NCBI GenBank assembly: GCA_031254915.1
Contig: JAIRTL010000037.1
Span: forward strand, 1-64,000
Reading direction: 5' to 3'
DNA length: 64,000 nt
Origin: Planctomycetota bacterium
GTDB taxonomy: Bacteria > Planctomycetota > SZUA-567
A model generated the notes under the pieces. That model was not told the origin of the DNA. It did not search any database and saw only the letters and a program-made list of their open reading frames with translations. Every line of letters begins with the position of its first letter. Position 1 is the first letter of the stretch. Both the position numbers and the translations under genes were made by a program. This document shows positions 35,834 through 43,760 of this stretch, one piece after another.

Positions 35834-36943
35834 ATGAGCAGGCAAACCATACCGTCGCAATCCGGCGCCGCGCACCTCGCGTCAAACGAATGCCCATGGG
35901 AAACGGCGCGCTGCGCGCTCCAGCTCGCCGCGGCCGAAAACGCCCTCGGCCTGCGTTCGACCGTATTGACCGCGCCCGGTTCCTGGTGCGAAAAAAACGC
36001 CCCCTTCTTCGGGGTGACGGCGGCGCCGGCCGATTTCGGCTCGCCCATCAACCCACTGGCCTGGTCCAAACTTGGCGGCGCCGCCAAAAAGACCGGCCTC
36101 AAAACGCTTCACGCCCATGACCGGCGCTCCGTGCGCCTGATGCCGCGCGCCGCCTGGTTCGCGGGCGCGTCCGGCGCGGCGACGGCGTATTGGGGGGGAA
36201 AACCGGACGTCGGGCTCTTCGTCGGCAAGGCCGACGTCGTCTTCTGCCCGTCGGAAACGGTCCATTCCGCCGCCGGGGGAAAAAAGGCGCGGCTGCTCCA
36301 GGCCGGCGTCGATCTGGCAGCCCACAAGCGCGCCGCCGCCGAAAGGGACGCGAAACGAAAACAGGCGCGGGAGCGTTACTGTCCCGACAAGGAAAAACCG
36401 CTCTTCGTCGCCGCAATCGCCCCCTTCGAGGAAGAGGGCGGACTGCGGGGGCTTATCGAGGCGATGCCCGGGATCGTCGCCAAATTGCCGCAGACGCATC
36501 TTCTCTTGATGGGGGACGGCGCGCTCCACCCCGAACTGGCGCGCCTGGCGCGGGTGACCGCGCTCGACGACCACATCACCTTCCTTGACCCCGATCCCGA
36601 CCTCGCCTCGCTGCTCGCTGCCTGCGACGTCTTTGCGGCGACGGCGACGGGCGACGCCTCCGGATTGGCGCTGCGCGAAGCCATGGCGGCAGGCAAAGCG
36701 GTCGCCGCCGTCGACTCCGGCTGCCACGCCGAACTTATAGAGGCGGAAAAGACGGGAATCGTCTATCCGGCGCGAGACGCCGAGGCGCTGGCGAAGAGCG
36801 TTCTCGACCTGCTGGAAAACCGGAACCGCCGCGATCACCTCGGCAGGATGGCGGCGGCGAAGGCGGCCAAAGCGTTCGACCTGACGAAAACCGCGGCCGA
36901 AACGGCCGCGGCGTATGAAGAGCTGTCAAAAAATGCGAAATAG
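35834..36943 (+). CDS. GT4-family glycosyltransferase
   Basis: Protein of 369 residues. The N-terminal Rossmann half is divergent (ALQLAAAENALGLRSTVLTA). The C-terminal half shows the GT-B nucleotide-sugar site: KPLFVAAIAPFEEEGGLRGL, LLLMGDGALHPEL and the EX7E-like ASGLALREAMAAGKAVAAVD. No transmembrane helix, so cytoplasmic or peripheral. Substrate unknown; no polysaccharide or LPS cluster is adjacent, though a deoxysugar-type reductase gene lies convergently downstream. The frame is open into the previous gene; ATG 35834 is taken because MSRQTIPSQSGAAHLASNEC begins a normal GT start. Confidence 0.8.
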   Translation: MSRQTIPSQSGAAHLASNECPWETARCALQLAAAENALGLRSTVLTAPGSWCEKNAPFFGVTAAPADFGSPINPLAWSKLGGAAKKTGLKTLHAHDRRSVRLMPRAAWFAGASGAATAYWGGKPDVGLFVGKADVVFCPSETVHSAAGGKKARLLQAGVDLAAHKRAAAERDAKRKQARERYCPDKEKPLFVAAIAPFEEEGGLRGLIEAMPGIVAKLPQTHLLLMGDGALHPELARLARVTALDDHITFLDPDPDLASLLAACDVFAATATGDASGLALREAMAAGKAVAAVDSGCHAELIEAEKTGIVYPARDAEALAKSVLDLLENRNRRDHLGRMAAAKAAKAFDLTKTAAETAAAYEELSKNAK

Positions 36944-36955
36944 CCCTGGACGTTT

Positions 36956-37076
36956 TATACCGTCCACGGTCCTGAGTCGTAATTCCCTCAACCGCGCGCG
37001 GCCATGAAATGGCCGAGGGAAACGGGTGTGGAACAGGGCGCCCCATCCTCCATTCCCATAATTCCGGGCCGCGCCC
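36956..37076 (-). repeat. Dispersed intergenic element, copy D
   Basis: Fourth copy, reading on the minus strand, between two convergent genes. On that strand it starts GGGCGCGGCCCGGAATTATG and ends ACCGTGGACGGTATA. The central hairpin GGCCAT-TTC-ATGGCC is perfect (37000-37014). TATATC lies just before its 5' end. Its terminal arms pair poorly compared with copies B and C. Confidence 0.85.
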
Positions 37077-37209
37077 GATATATTCGGAACGCGTAGCGGA
37101 CGCCGGCCGTCACGGACGCGGCGCGGCGTCCGCCCGCCATCGGGCTGTCGGCGATTTATCGGCGAGATATTCGATCTTTCCCTTCATGCCGCCATTCCTT
37201 CGGTCGTCG

Positions 37210-38073
37210 TCACGCACCAGCCGCGAGGTCGGCGAACACTTCGCCCATGCCGCGAATGTGCGGCCCGCCGTGCGAACGGTACAGAGAGGTGTCAAGCGTG
37301 CTGTCCTTCGGCCGCCGGTCGCCGCCGCCGGAAACGCCGGCGTCGACCACCAGCCCCGGATCGCAGCCGAAATGCCTGGCGACGGCGCGGACGAAATCGG
37401 CCTTGGTCTGGCTTTCGCCGGCGGCGATATGGATGACGCCGGAAAGTTTTTTCTCGACGCAAAAAGCGATTCCGACGGCCGCATCGTCGGCGAGCGTGAA
37501 ATGCCTGACCAGCGTGTTTTCGACCGGGAGCGCCTTGCCAGCCCTCAACTTTTCGACAAATCCCTTCACCGGGCTTCTCGCGTCTTCGGGGTCGGCGCTC
37601 CACAAAGCCGGGACGCGCGTCACCAGGCAGCCGTCCACCGCCCTCGCCGCGAACTCGCCGGCGAGCTTGGTCCGTCCGTAGACGTTGATGGGCTGCGGGC
37701 GGCACTCCTCGCGGTACGGCGGCGTGGTGCCGGGAAAAACGTAGTCCGTTGAAACGTGGACCAGCGTCGCGCCGGCCTCGCGACAGGCGGCGGCGATGTA
37801 TTCGACCGCGACCGCGTTCACCCGGTAGGCGCGGGCGGGATCGGCGAGACATTCCTCCGGGTCGCGGATGGCGGCGGAATGGACGACGTGCGTGAAGCCG
37901 CCGTCGACAATCGTCCTCCGAACCTCGTCGGCGTTTTCGATGTCGAGCGCCACCGAGGCGCCGCCTTTGCCGCTGGCGCGGTGTCCCGCCGGCACGACGT
38001 CGGCGAAGCGCGCCGCCTCGCGCGCGATGCGGCTGCCCAGCAATCCCGTGCCGCCGGTGACCAGTATCTTCAT
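37210..38073 (-). CDS. dTDP-4-dehydrorhamnose reductase-like SDR protein
   Basis: Protein of 287 residues, extended short-chain dehydrogenase. NAD(P)-binding GGTGLLGSRIAREA at the N-terminus, SAAIRDPEEC, the active-site serine in VHVSTDYVFPGTTPPY and the YxxxK pair in VYGRTKLAGEF. The layout is that of RfbD/RmlD reductases, but other rml genes are missing, and MAT2B-like proteins look similar, so the substrate is open. GGGGAGGA precedes the ATG closely. It is 23 bp downstream of the GNAT-like gene and probably co-transcribed with it. Confidence 0.8.
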   Translation of the reverse strand: MKILVTGGTGLLGSRIAREAARFADVVPAGHRASGKGGASVALDIENADEVRRTIVDGGFTHVVHSAAIRDPEECLADPARAYRVNAVAVEYIAAACREAGATLVHVSTDYVFPGTTPPYREECRPQPINVYGRTKLAGEFAARAVDGCLVTRVPALWSADPEDARSPVKGFVEKLRAGKALPVENTLVRHFTLADDAAVGIAFCVEKKLSGVIHIAAGESQTKADFVRAVARHFGCDPGLVVDAGVSGGGDRRPKDSTLDTSLYRSHGGPHIRGMGEVFADLAAGA

Positions 38074-38096
38074 TTCCTCCCCCTTTCGCGCATCCT

Positions 38097-38546
38097 TCAC
38101 GCGCCGCGATACGACCAGGTTCCCGCGGGGAACGCCTCCGCTCCGTCCGCCGGGCGGACAAAGCCGGCCTCCTCCAATCCTTCCCCCAGGCGATAGCCGC
38201 CGCCGGCGACGGCGAGGCGTATCCCGGCGGCGCCGTCCCGCCGAAGGCCGCTTGCGAGTTCCGACAGCATCCAGACGAACAACCCGGTGCAGCGCCAGCC
38301 GCGGCCGATCGCCAGAGCGCGCACCACGGCCGCATCCGGCGTATCCATTACCCATGCCGCGCCGGACAGCGCGCCCTTGATCCACATTCCCCAGGCGCGG
38401 CACCCCTTGAGCAGTTCGACCGAAGCGTCGAGTCCGAACGACTCGCTGTCCGGGTCGTCGCCGCGTTCGCTGTCGGCAAGCGCCAACGCGAGCGGCATGT
38501 CCGCCGGCTCGAGCCGCTTCATCTCGAGAAACAAGGTCGCGGTCAC
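38097..38546 (-). CDS. GNAT-like acetyltransferase, tentative
   Basis: Protein of 149 residues. The opening MKRLEPADMPLALALADSE, central beta-strand pattern (MWIKGALSGAAWVM) and end GEGLEEAGFVRPADG resemble a small GNAT domain, but the acetyl-CoA loop (R/Q-x-x-G-x-G/A) is not clear; GRGWRCTGLFVWML stands in its place. GTG 38546 is chosen because GGAGG lies 6 bp upstream; an ATG at 38522 would shorten it by 8 residues. First gene of a two-gene minus-strand unit behind a promoter at 38646-38673. Confidence 0.55.
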   Translation of the reverse strand: MTATLFLEMKRLEPADMPLALALADSERGDDPDSESFGLDASVELLKGCRAWGMWIKGALSGAAWVMDTPDAAVVRALAIGRGWRCTGLFVWMLSELASGLRRDGAAGIRLAVAGGGYRLGEGLEEAGFVRPADGAEAFPAGTWSYRGA

Positions 38547-38645
38547 GCGCGCCTCCGTCCACCGTCGGTCCGCCGGCCGGCGTTCCCGGCAAACAGCTTG
38601 AAATGACAGGCAAAAAATACGAGAATTCGCACTTTCACCGTTTTC

Positions 38646-38673
38646 ATTGTAGAAGAAGAACAGCCGAACGCAA
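38646..38673 (-). promoter_or_regulatory. Promoter of the GNAT-reductase pair
   Basis: On the minus strand TTGCGT (38673-38668), 16-bp spacer, TACAAT (38651-38646). The transcript would begin near 38639 with a leader of about 90 nt. It lies in the divergent region shared with hisD. Confidence 0.6.
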
Positions 38674-38704
38674 GTCTTTCGTTTACCGCCACCGGACGCA
38701 CGCC

Positions 38705-40009
38705 ATGCTCGAAGTCAGACCGTTTTCCCGCCAGGACCAGCGCTTCCAGGCCATTCTCTCCCGCGACCTCGCGATGGACGGGGAGATCGGCCGGAGAACC
38801 GCCGCCATCGTCGACTCCATTCGCCGCGACGGCGGCGACGCGCTCCTCCGCCACATCCGCGCCCATGACTGCGATTTCGATAGCCTCGACGACATCGTCG
38901 CGACGCCCGGGGAGTTCGATGCGGCGCGCAGCCAGGTCGCCGACCGCTTCCTGGCCGCCATCACCCTGGCACGGGTCAACATCCGCAAATTCCACGAATA
39001 CCAGCGCCGGCAGGGCTACGTCCACGACGACGGCGACGGCGTCAGGCTCGCGAAGCGCGTGGTGCCGATCGCCAGGGTCGGCGTCTACTGTCCGGCCGGC
39101 ACCGCGCCGTTGTTTTCGTCCCTGCTCATGAACGTCGTCCCGGCCCAGATCGCCGGCGTCGGCGAAATCGTCGCCGCGATTCCCCCGCGCCGGGACGGCA
39201 GCCTCGACCCGCACATGCTCGCCGCCGCCAGGCTGCTTGGCGTCGACGTCGTGTACAAAATGGGGGGAGCGCAGGCGATCGCCGCCCTGGCGTACGGCGC
39301 CGGGCCGGTCAAGCCGGTGGACAAGATCGTCGGACCGGGCAACGCCTACGTCGCGGCCGCCAAGCGGATGGTGTTCGGGCGGGTCGGGATCGACTCGGTG
39401 GCGGGGCCGTCGGAGATCGTGATCATCGCCGACCACACCGCCAACGCCAGGTTCATCGCCGCCGACCTTCTGTCGCAGGTCGAACACGGCAGCGGCTTCG
39501 AGGCCGGAGTCGTGCTCGCCACCGACCGCATCGTCGCCGAAGCGGTGCGGATCGAGGTTGCGCGCATGCTCGAAAAGCTCGAACGCGCCGAAACCATCGG
39601 GAAGGCGTTTACGCGGTACGGCGCGATTTTCGTCTGCAAGGACCTGGAAGAGGCGGTCGGCGCGGCCAACCTGATCGCGCCGGAACATCTCGAGCTCCAG
39701 ACCCAGGACGACGGCGCCCTCCTCCCCGACATCGAAAACGCCGGAGCGGTGTTCGTCGGCCCATGGTCGACCGAGCCGGTGGGCGACTACTTCGCCGGCA
39801 CCAACCACGTTCTGCCCACCGGCGGCGCGGCGCGTTACTCGTCGAGCCTCGGGGTGGCCGATTTCGTCAAGGAAATGTCGGTGATCGAATACAGCGCCGC
39901 CAGATTGCGGAAAACCGGCCGCCACATCATGTTTATGGCCGAAGCCGAAGGGCTTACCGCCCACGCCAAGGCGGTCGAGACGCGCCTCGAGCAGCTCGAG
40001 GGGAAATAG
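38705..40009 (+). CDS. hisD: Histidinol dehydrogenase
   Basis: Last two steps of histidine synthesis, histidinol to histidine, NAD and zinc dependent. The 434 residues are full length, with YCPAGTAPLFSSLLMNVVPA, VDKIVGPGNAYVAAAKR, SVAGPSEIVIIAD, the glutamate and histidines of LIAPEHLELQ and the end TNHVLPTGGAARYSS. A possible promoter lies upstream (TTGAAA 38598-38603, 17 bp, GAGAAT 38621-38626; weak -10). Convergent with cheR 16 bp downstream. The other his genes are not adjacent. Confidence 0.95.
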   Translation: MLEVRPFSRQDQRFQAILSRDLAMDGEIGRRTAAIVDSIRRDGGDALLRHIRAHDCDFDSLDDIVATPGEFDAARSQVADRFLAAITLARVNIRKFHEYQRRQGYVHDDGDGVRLAKRVVPIARVGVYCPAGTAPLFSSLLMNVVPAQIAGVGEIVAAIPPRRDGSLDPHMLAAARLLGVDVVYKMGGAQAIAALAYGAGPVKPVDKIVGPGNAYVAAAKRMVFGRVGIDSVAGPSEIVIIADHTANARFIAADLLSQVEHGSGFEAGVVLATDRIVAEAVRIEVARMLEKLERAETIGKAFTRYGAIFVCKDLEEAVGAANLIAPEHLELQTQDDGALLPDIENAGAVFVGPWSTEPVGDYFAGTNHVLPTGGAARYSSSLGVADFVKEMSVIEYSAARLRKTGRHIMFMAEAEGLTAHAKAVETRLEQLEGK

Positions 40010-40025
40010 CGCCGACGAAATGAAG

Positions 40026-40874
40026 TCAACGCTTCACGTAGACGGTAGGCTGGGCGTAATCGAAGTGGTGTTTGATGCCGGAGAGGCTCTCGGAGTGGCC
40101 GATGAAGAGATGGCCGCCGGGGCCGAGCTGGTTGTAAAAACGGTTGACCAGCTGCTCCTGCGTCTCCCGGTCGAAATAGATCATCACGTTTCGGCAGAAG
40201 ATGAAGCTGAACTTGTTCCTGAACGGCCAGTCCGCGAACAGATTGAGGTAGCGGAAGGTGACGAGGTTGCGCAACGCCGGCTTCACCCGGCAGGCGGGCT
40301 TTCCCTTGGCGCCCATGACCGGATCGAAGTAGCGTTTGACGTTCGCCTGCGACACGCCCTTGAGACGCTCCTCCGCATAGACGCCGCGTTGTCCATGGCC
40401 GACGACCTCGGTGTCGATGTCGGTCGCCAGGAGCTTGATGTCCCACCTCGCCGGGTCATGGATGTTTTCGAGAAGCGTGATGCCGGTGGAGTACACCTCC
40501 TCGCCGGTGGAACATCCCGCCGACCAGCCGCGCAGCATTATCTTCCCGCCCCGCATCGCGGGCGGCGACGCCCCGAGCGCCGGCAGGAAGGTGTTGGCGA
40601 GGTATTGGAAGTGCTGGTTCTCGCGGAAGAACGAAGTGAGGTTGGTGGAGATCGCGTTCATCACCTCCGACAGCGCTTCGCCGGTGGCGTCGTTCTGCAT
40701 CCATTGATAATAGTCCCGGAAGCCCTCCATCTTGCGTTGCCGGATGACTTTGCCGAAGCGGGCGCGTACGAGTTCGCGCTTATTTTCGCCAAGCGAAATG
40801 CGCGCATGCTGGTATACGTATTTGCGTATCTTGTTGAAAATGTCGTCCGTGAGGTCGTCGCCGCCTGTGCTCAT
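40026..40874 (-). CDS. cheR: CheR-type chemotaxis methyltransferase
   Basis: Methylates glutamates on chemoreceptors using SAM. The 282 residues contain the N-terminal helical domain with TNLTSFFRENQHF, then the SAM domain: GWSAGCSTGEEVYS (about 117-130), LLATDIDTEVV, and CRNVMIYFDRETQEQLV. All usual motifs are present. No receptor, cheB, cheA or flagellar gene is in the window, so it could serve a distant chemotaxis or a pilus-linked (Pil-Chp-like) system; the twitching genes on the same strand 10 kb away make the latter possible. Confidence 0.92.
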   Translation of the reverse strand: MSTGGDDLTDDIFNKIRKYVYQHARISLGENKRELVRARFGKVIRQRKMEGFRDYYQWMQNDATGEALSEVMNAISTNLTSFFRENQHFQYLANTFLPALGASPPAMRGGKIMLRGWSAGCSTGEEVYSTGITLLENIHDPARWDIKLLATDIDTEVVGHGQRGVYAEERLKGVSQANVKRYFDPVMGAKGKPACRVKPALRNLVTFRYLNLFADWPFRNKFSFIFCRNVMIYFDRETQEQLVNRFYNQLGPGGHLFIGHSESLSGIKHHFDYAQPTVYVKR

Positions 40875-40970
40875 CGCCTGACTCCAAGCCCTCTCGTTTT
40901 TATTGTCTGTTCAGGAACCAAAACCGCTTTTGGGCCATTTCGCCAATCGGCGCGTTTGGGTCGAAAATAC

Positions 40971-41693
40971 CTAACAGAATCGCTCACCATCCGGAACGCT
41001 CCGCAGCGACGCGCCGCCGACCGCCGCGAGGCCCGCCTGGGCGGCGGCCGCCTGCTCCCGCCGGCGGGCGAGGTCGAGCGACAGCACCGCGAGGCTGCTC
41101 ACGAGTTCGACGTTTTCCACCGCGATCGAGGCGGGGAGATCGAGCTTCACCGGTGTGAAGTTCCAAATGCCCAAAAGACCGCTCTCCACCATGACCAGCG
41201 CCGCATCCTGAGCAGCCGACGCCGGCACGGTGAGGATGCCCATGGCGACGCCCACCTCTTTGGCCAGGGCGGGCATCTCCCGAAGATGGCGCACCGGCCG
41301 GCCGTGGATCGAATCGCCGATCCGCTCCTCGGCCACGTCGAATGCGGCGACGATCCGCAAGCCGAAATTGCCGAAATTTTCGTAGCCGATCAGCGCTCTG
41401 CCGAGACTGCCGGCGCCGACCAGAAATGCGTCCGTGATGCGGTCCCAGGACAGGAATTTTTCGATCGCCCCGATGAGCGCCTCGAGATTGTAGCCGATTC
41501 TCGGCTTGCCGGCGATGCCGGTGAGCGCGAGGTCCTTCCGGACCTGCGTGGAATCGAGGTCGAGCTCGGACGCGATCCGGGTGCAGGATACGCGGTCGCC
41601 GCCTTCGGTCCGCAGTTGGCGCAAAAGACGGAGATATCCGGGAAGCCGCCTGATGCTCGGCTGGGGAAACGCCTTCTTCACCGGATTACGCAT
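40971..41693 (-). CDS. rex: Redox-sensing transcriptional repressor Rex
   Basis: Senses the NADH/NAD ratio and represses fermentative and respiratory genes when NADH is low. Of 240 residues, the N-terminal winged helix has PSIRRLPGYLRLLRQL and SELDLDSTQVRKDLA, and the C-terminal Rossmann domain has DAFLVGAGSLGRALIGYENF (GxGxxG) and the family's NFGLRIVAAFD. ATG 41693 matches the Rex start; the frame stays open for almost 600 bp upstream, but that part does not resemble Rex. A promoter candidate lies at 42242-42270. I did not find a clear Rex operator in its own leader. Confidence 0.92.
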   Translation of the reverse strand: MRNPVKKAFPQPSIRRLPGYLRLLRQLRTEGGDRVSCTRIASELDLDSTQVRKDLALTGIAGKPRIGYNLEALIGAIEKFLSWDRITDAFLVGAGSLGRALIGYENFGNFGLRIVAAFDVAEERIGDSIHGRPVRHLREMPALAKEVGVAMGILTVPASAAQDAALVMVESGLLGIWNFTPVKLDLPASIAVENVELVSSLAVLSLDLARRREQAAAAQAGLAAVGGASLRSVPDGERFC

Positions 41694-42289
41694 GCTCGCC
41701 CCCCCTGCCCCCAAAATGTATTGGCGCTTCGCAAAAAAAACAGCATCCACCTGAATGCGGGAAAGTCCGGGCGGGCGATCGGCGCCAACATGGCCGGAAG
41801 GAACCGCACCGGAAACGACCGCGCCCATGCTGTTGATCTTGAAAACGTCGATCGTATCCTTTTCCAGCCGGGTATGGACGGCGATGCCGGTGGCCGCCCC
41901 ACCCCGCGTACCGGCGGAGCCGGTCGGGGACGTTGGAAAAATCCGTATTCCCCGCCGGAAAAGCGCCTGGGCGGGAATGCGCAGGCTCGAGGGAAGATCC
42001 CGCCGTAACGAAGCGTCGCCGCGACGCCGCCGAGAAAACGCGCCGCCATGACGGCCAACGGCGGATACGGATAAAACCTGCGTCCGCGCCCGCGCCGCGG
42101 TTTTCCCGTTTCGTCTTGTCCGAAGCGGATTTTTCCGTCGTCCCGACGCCCGGATCAGGCATCGCTTCGCCGTCCGCCATAGCCGTCCCGCCGTATCGCG
42201 TTCCCGGTTGCCGCGATTTCGGCAATATTGTATGCCAATATACTTTACCTTATCGGTAACAACTTTACAACGCATTTGTCACGGCATGG
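41694..42289 (-). other. Long leader or gap upstream of rex
   Basis: About 600 bp between rex and the malic enzyme gene. Several frames are open on both strands but none is recognisable. The minus-strand frame in phase with rex keeps coding-like third-position GC at about 41760-41930 (peptide GIAVHTRLEKDTIDVFKINS), so a gene relic or an untranslated leader over an old gene is possible. The end near 42230-42280 is AT-rich and contains a promoter. Confidence 0.45.
42242..42270 (-). promoter_or_regulatory. Promoter candidate with inverted repeat, upstream of rex
   Basis: On the minus strand TTGTAA (42270-42265), 17-bp spacer, TAAAGT (42247-42242). The spacer contains TTACC-GATAA-GGTAA, a 5-bp inverted repeat in operator position. 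It lies just after the malic enzyme gene. Confidence 0.5.
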
Positions 42290-43729
42290 TTACACGTCGG
42301 CAAGCGATCCCACACCCGGCGTATCCAACCGCTTGCGGACGTCGCCGCCGCCTATGGCGGCGGCGTGAACCGCCTTGGCGACCGCTTCCGGGACCCGGCG
42401 ATCGAAGGGATGCGGTATGACGTGGTCCGGCGACAAACCATCCGCTTCGGCGATGGCGGCGATCGCCCGCGAGGCGGCGATGTTCATCTCATGCGTGATC
42501 CGCTTCGCCCCGGCGTCGAGCGCGCCCCGGAAGATGCCCGGGAAGGCGATGACGTTGTTGATCTGGTTGGGGTAGTCGGACCTGCCGGTGGCCATGACCC
42601 TGACATGGGGGCCGGCGGCCTCCGGGTTGATCTCGGGATCCGGGTTCGACATGGCGAAAACGATGGGATCCCTCGCCATGGTCCTGATGTGCTCGACCGT
42701 CACCGTGTCGGGTCCGGAAAGGCCGACGAAGACGTCGGCGCCGCGCATGGCGTCGGCGAGTCCGCCCTGGATTTTTCCCGGGTTGGTGACGGCGGCGAAA
42801 TGCCGCTGGGCGGGATTCAATCCCGGCTTGCCGTCGAAAAGAATGCCGGAGCGGTTGACGCCGACGATGTTCCGAATGCCGGCGGAAAGGAAAAGCTTCG
42901 CGCACGCCGTACCGGCCGCGCCGACTCCCTGGAAGACGACCGTCAGGTCCTCGAGCCGCTTCCCGACCACCTTCGCCGCGTTCACCAACCCCGCGAGCGT
43001 CACCACGGCCGTTCCGTGCTGGTCGTCGTGGAACACGGGAATCTCGACCCGCTCCTGCAGCTTTTTCTCTATCTCGAAGCAGCGCGGCGCCGAGATGTCT
43101 TCGAGATTGATGCCGCCGAACGACGGGGCGACGAGCGCCGCCGTCTCGACGATCGCGTCCACGTCCTGGGTGGCGAGGACGATGGGGAAGGCGTCGACGC
43201 CGCCGAAGGTTTTGAAGAGAAGCGCTTTCCCTTCCATGACCGGCAACGCCGCCTCCGGCCCGAGATTGCCGAGTCCAAGGATGGCGGAGCCGTCCGATAT
43301 GACCGCGACCATGTTCTGCCGTTGGGTGAGAACGAATGAGCGCTGAACATCGTTGGCGATCGAGCGGCAGATGCGGGCGACGCCGGGGGTGTATTGACGG
43401 GAAAGATCGCGCGCGTCCAGGAGCGGTTCCGCGCCGGCGACGCGGAGCTTGCCGCCGCGATGTCCGAAATAGGTGTCGTCGTCCACCCGCTCGATAGCGA
43501 CGCCTTCGACCGCGCGCAACGCGGCGAGGGTGGTTTGCTGATGTTCGAGGCTGCCGCAGAAGAAGGTGACGGCGCGCTGGCGCGCTTCACCGGCCTCCGG
43601 CCTGACGACCTGGTCGATCGTCGCGCCGGCGTTCGCGGCGGCCGCCGCGAGAAGGCCGAGGCCGTCGACCGCGTCCGGCCACGAGACGCGGAGAGTAAAG
43701 GAAAAACCCGGACCGGGGATGCGTTTCAT
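42290..43729 (-). CDS. NAD-type malic enzyme with N-terminal ACT domain
   Basis: Decarboxylates malate to pyruvate. Of 479 residues, about 1-90 form an ACT-like domain (FSFTLRVSWPDAVDGLGLLA), probably binding a regulatory ligand. The catalytic part follows: QYTPGVARICRSIA, SDGSAILGLGNLGPEAALPV, NLEDISAPRCFEIEKKL, FHDDQHGTAVVTLAGLVNA and the nucleotide site VVFQGVGAAGTACAKL. ATG 43729 has GAGGAT 7 bp upstream. It is 31 bp downstream of speA, probably in one transcript. Cofactor choice (NAD or NADP) is not settled by eye. Confidence 0.92.
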   Translation of the reverse strand: MKRIPGPGFSFTLRVSWPDAVDGLGLLAAAAANAGATIDQVVRPEAGEARQRAVTFFCGSLEHQQTTLAALRAVEGVAIERVDDDTYFGHRGGKLRVAGAEPLLDARDLSRQYTPGVARICRSIANDVQRSFVLTQRQNMVAVISDGSAILGLGNLGPEAALPVMEGKALLFKTFGGVDAFPIVLATQDVDAIVETAALVAPSFGGINLEDISAPRCFEIEKKLQERVEIPVFHDDQHGTAVVTLAGLVNAAKVVGKRLEDLTVVFQGVGAAGTACAKLFLSAGIRNIVGVNRSGILFDGKPGLNPAQRHFAAVTNPGKIQGGLADAMRGADVFVGLSGPDTVTVEHIRTMARDPIVFAMSNPDPEINPEAAGPHVRVMATGRSDYPNQINNVIAFPGIFRGALDAGAKRITHEMNIAASRAIAAIAEADGLSPDHVIPHPFDRRVPEAVAKAVHAAAIGGGDVRKRLDTPGVGSLADV

Positions 43730-43760
43730 GGGAAATCCTCGCTTCGACTTTCGACTGTGC

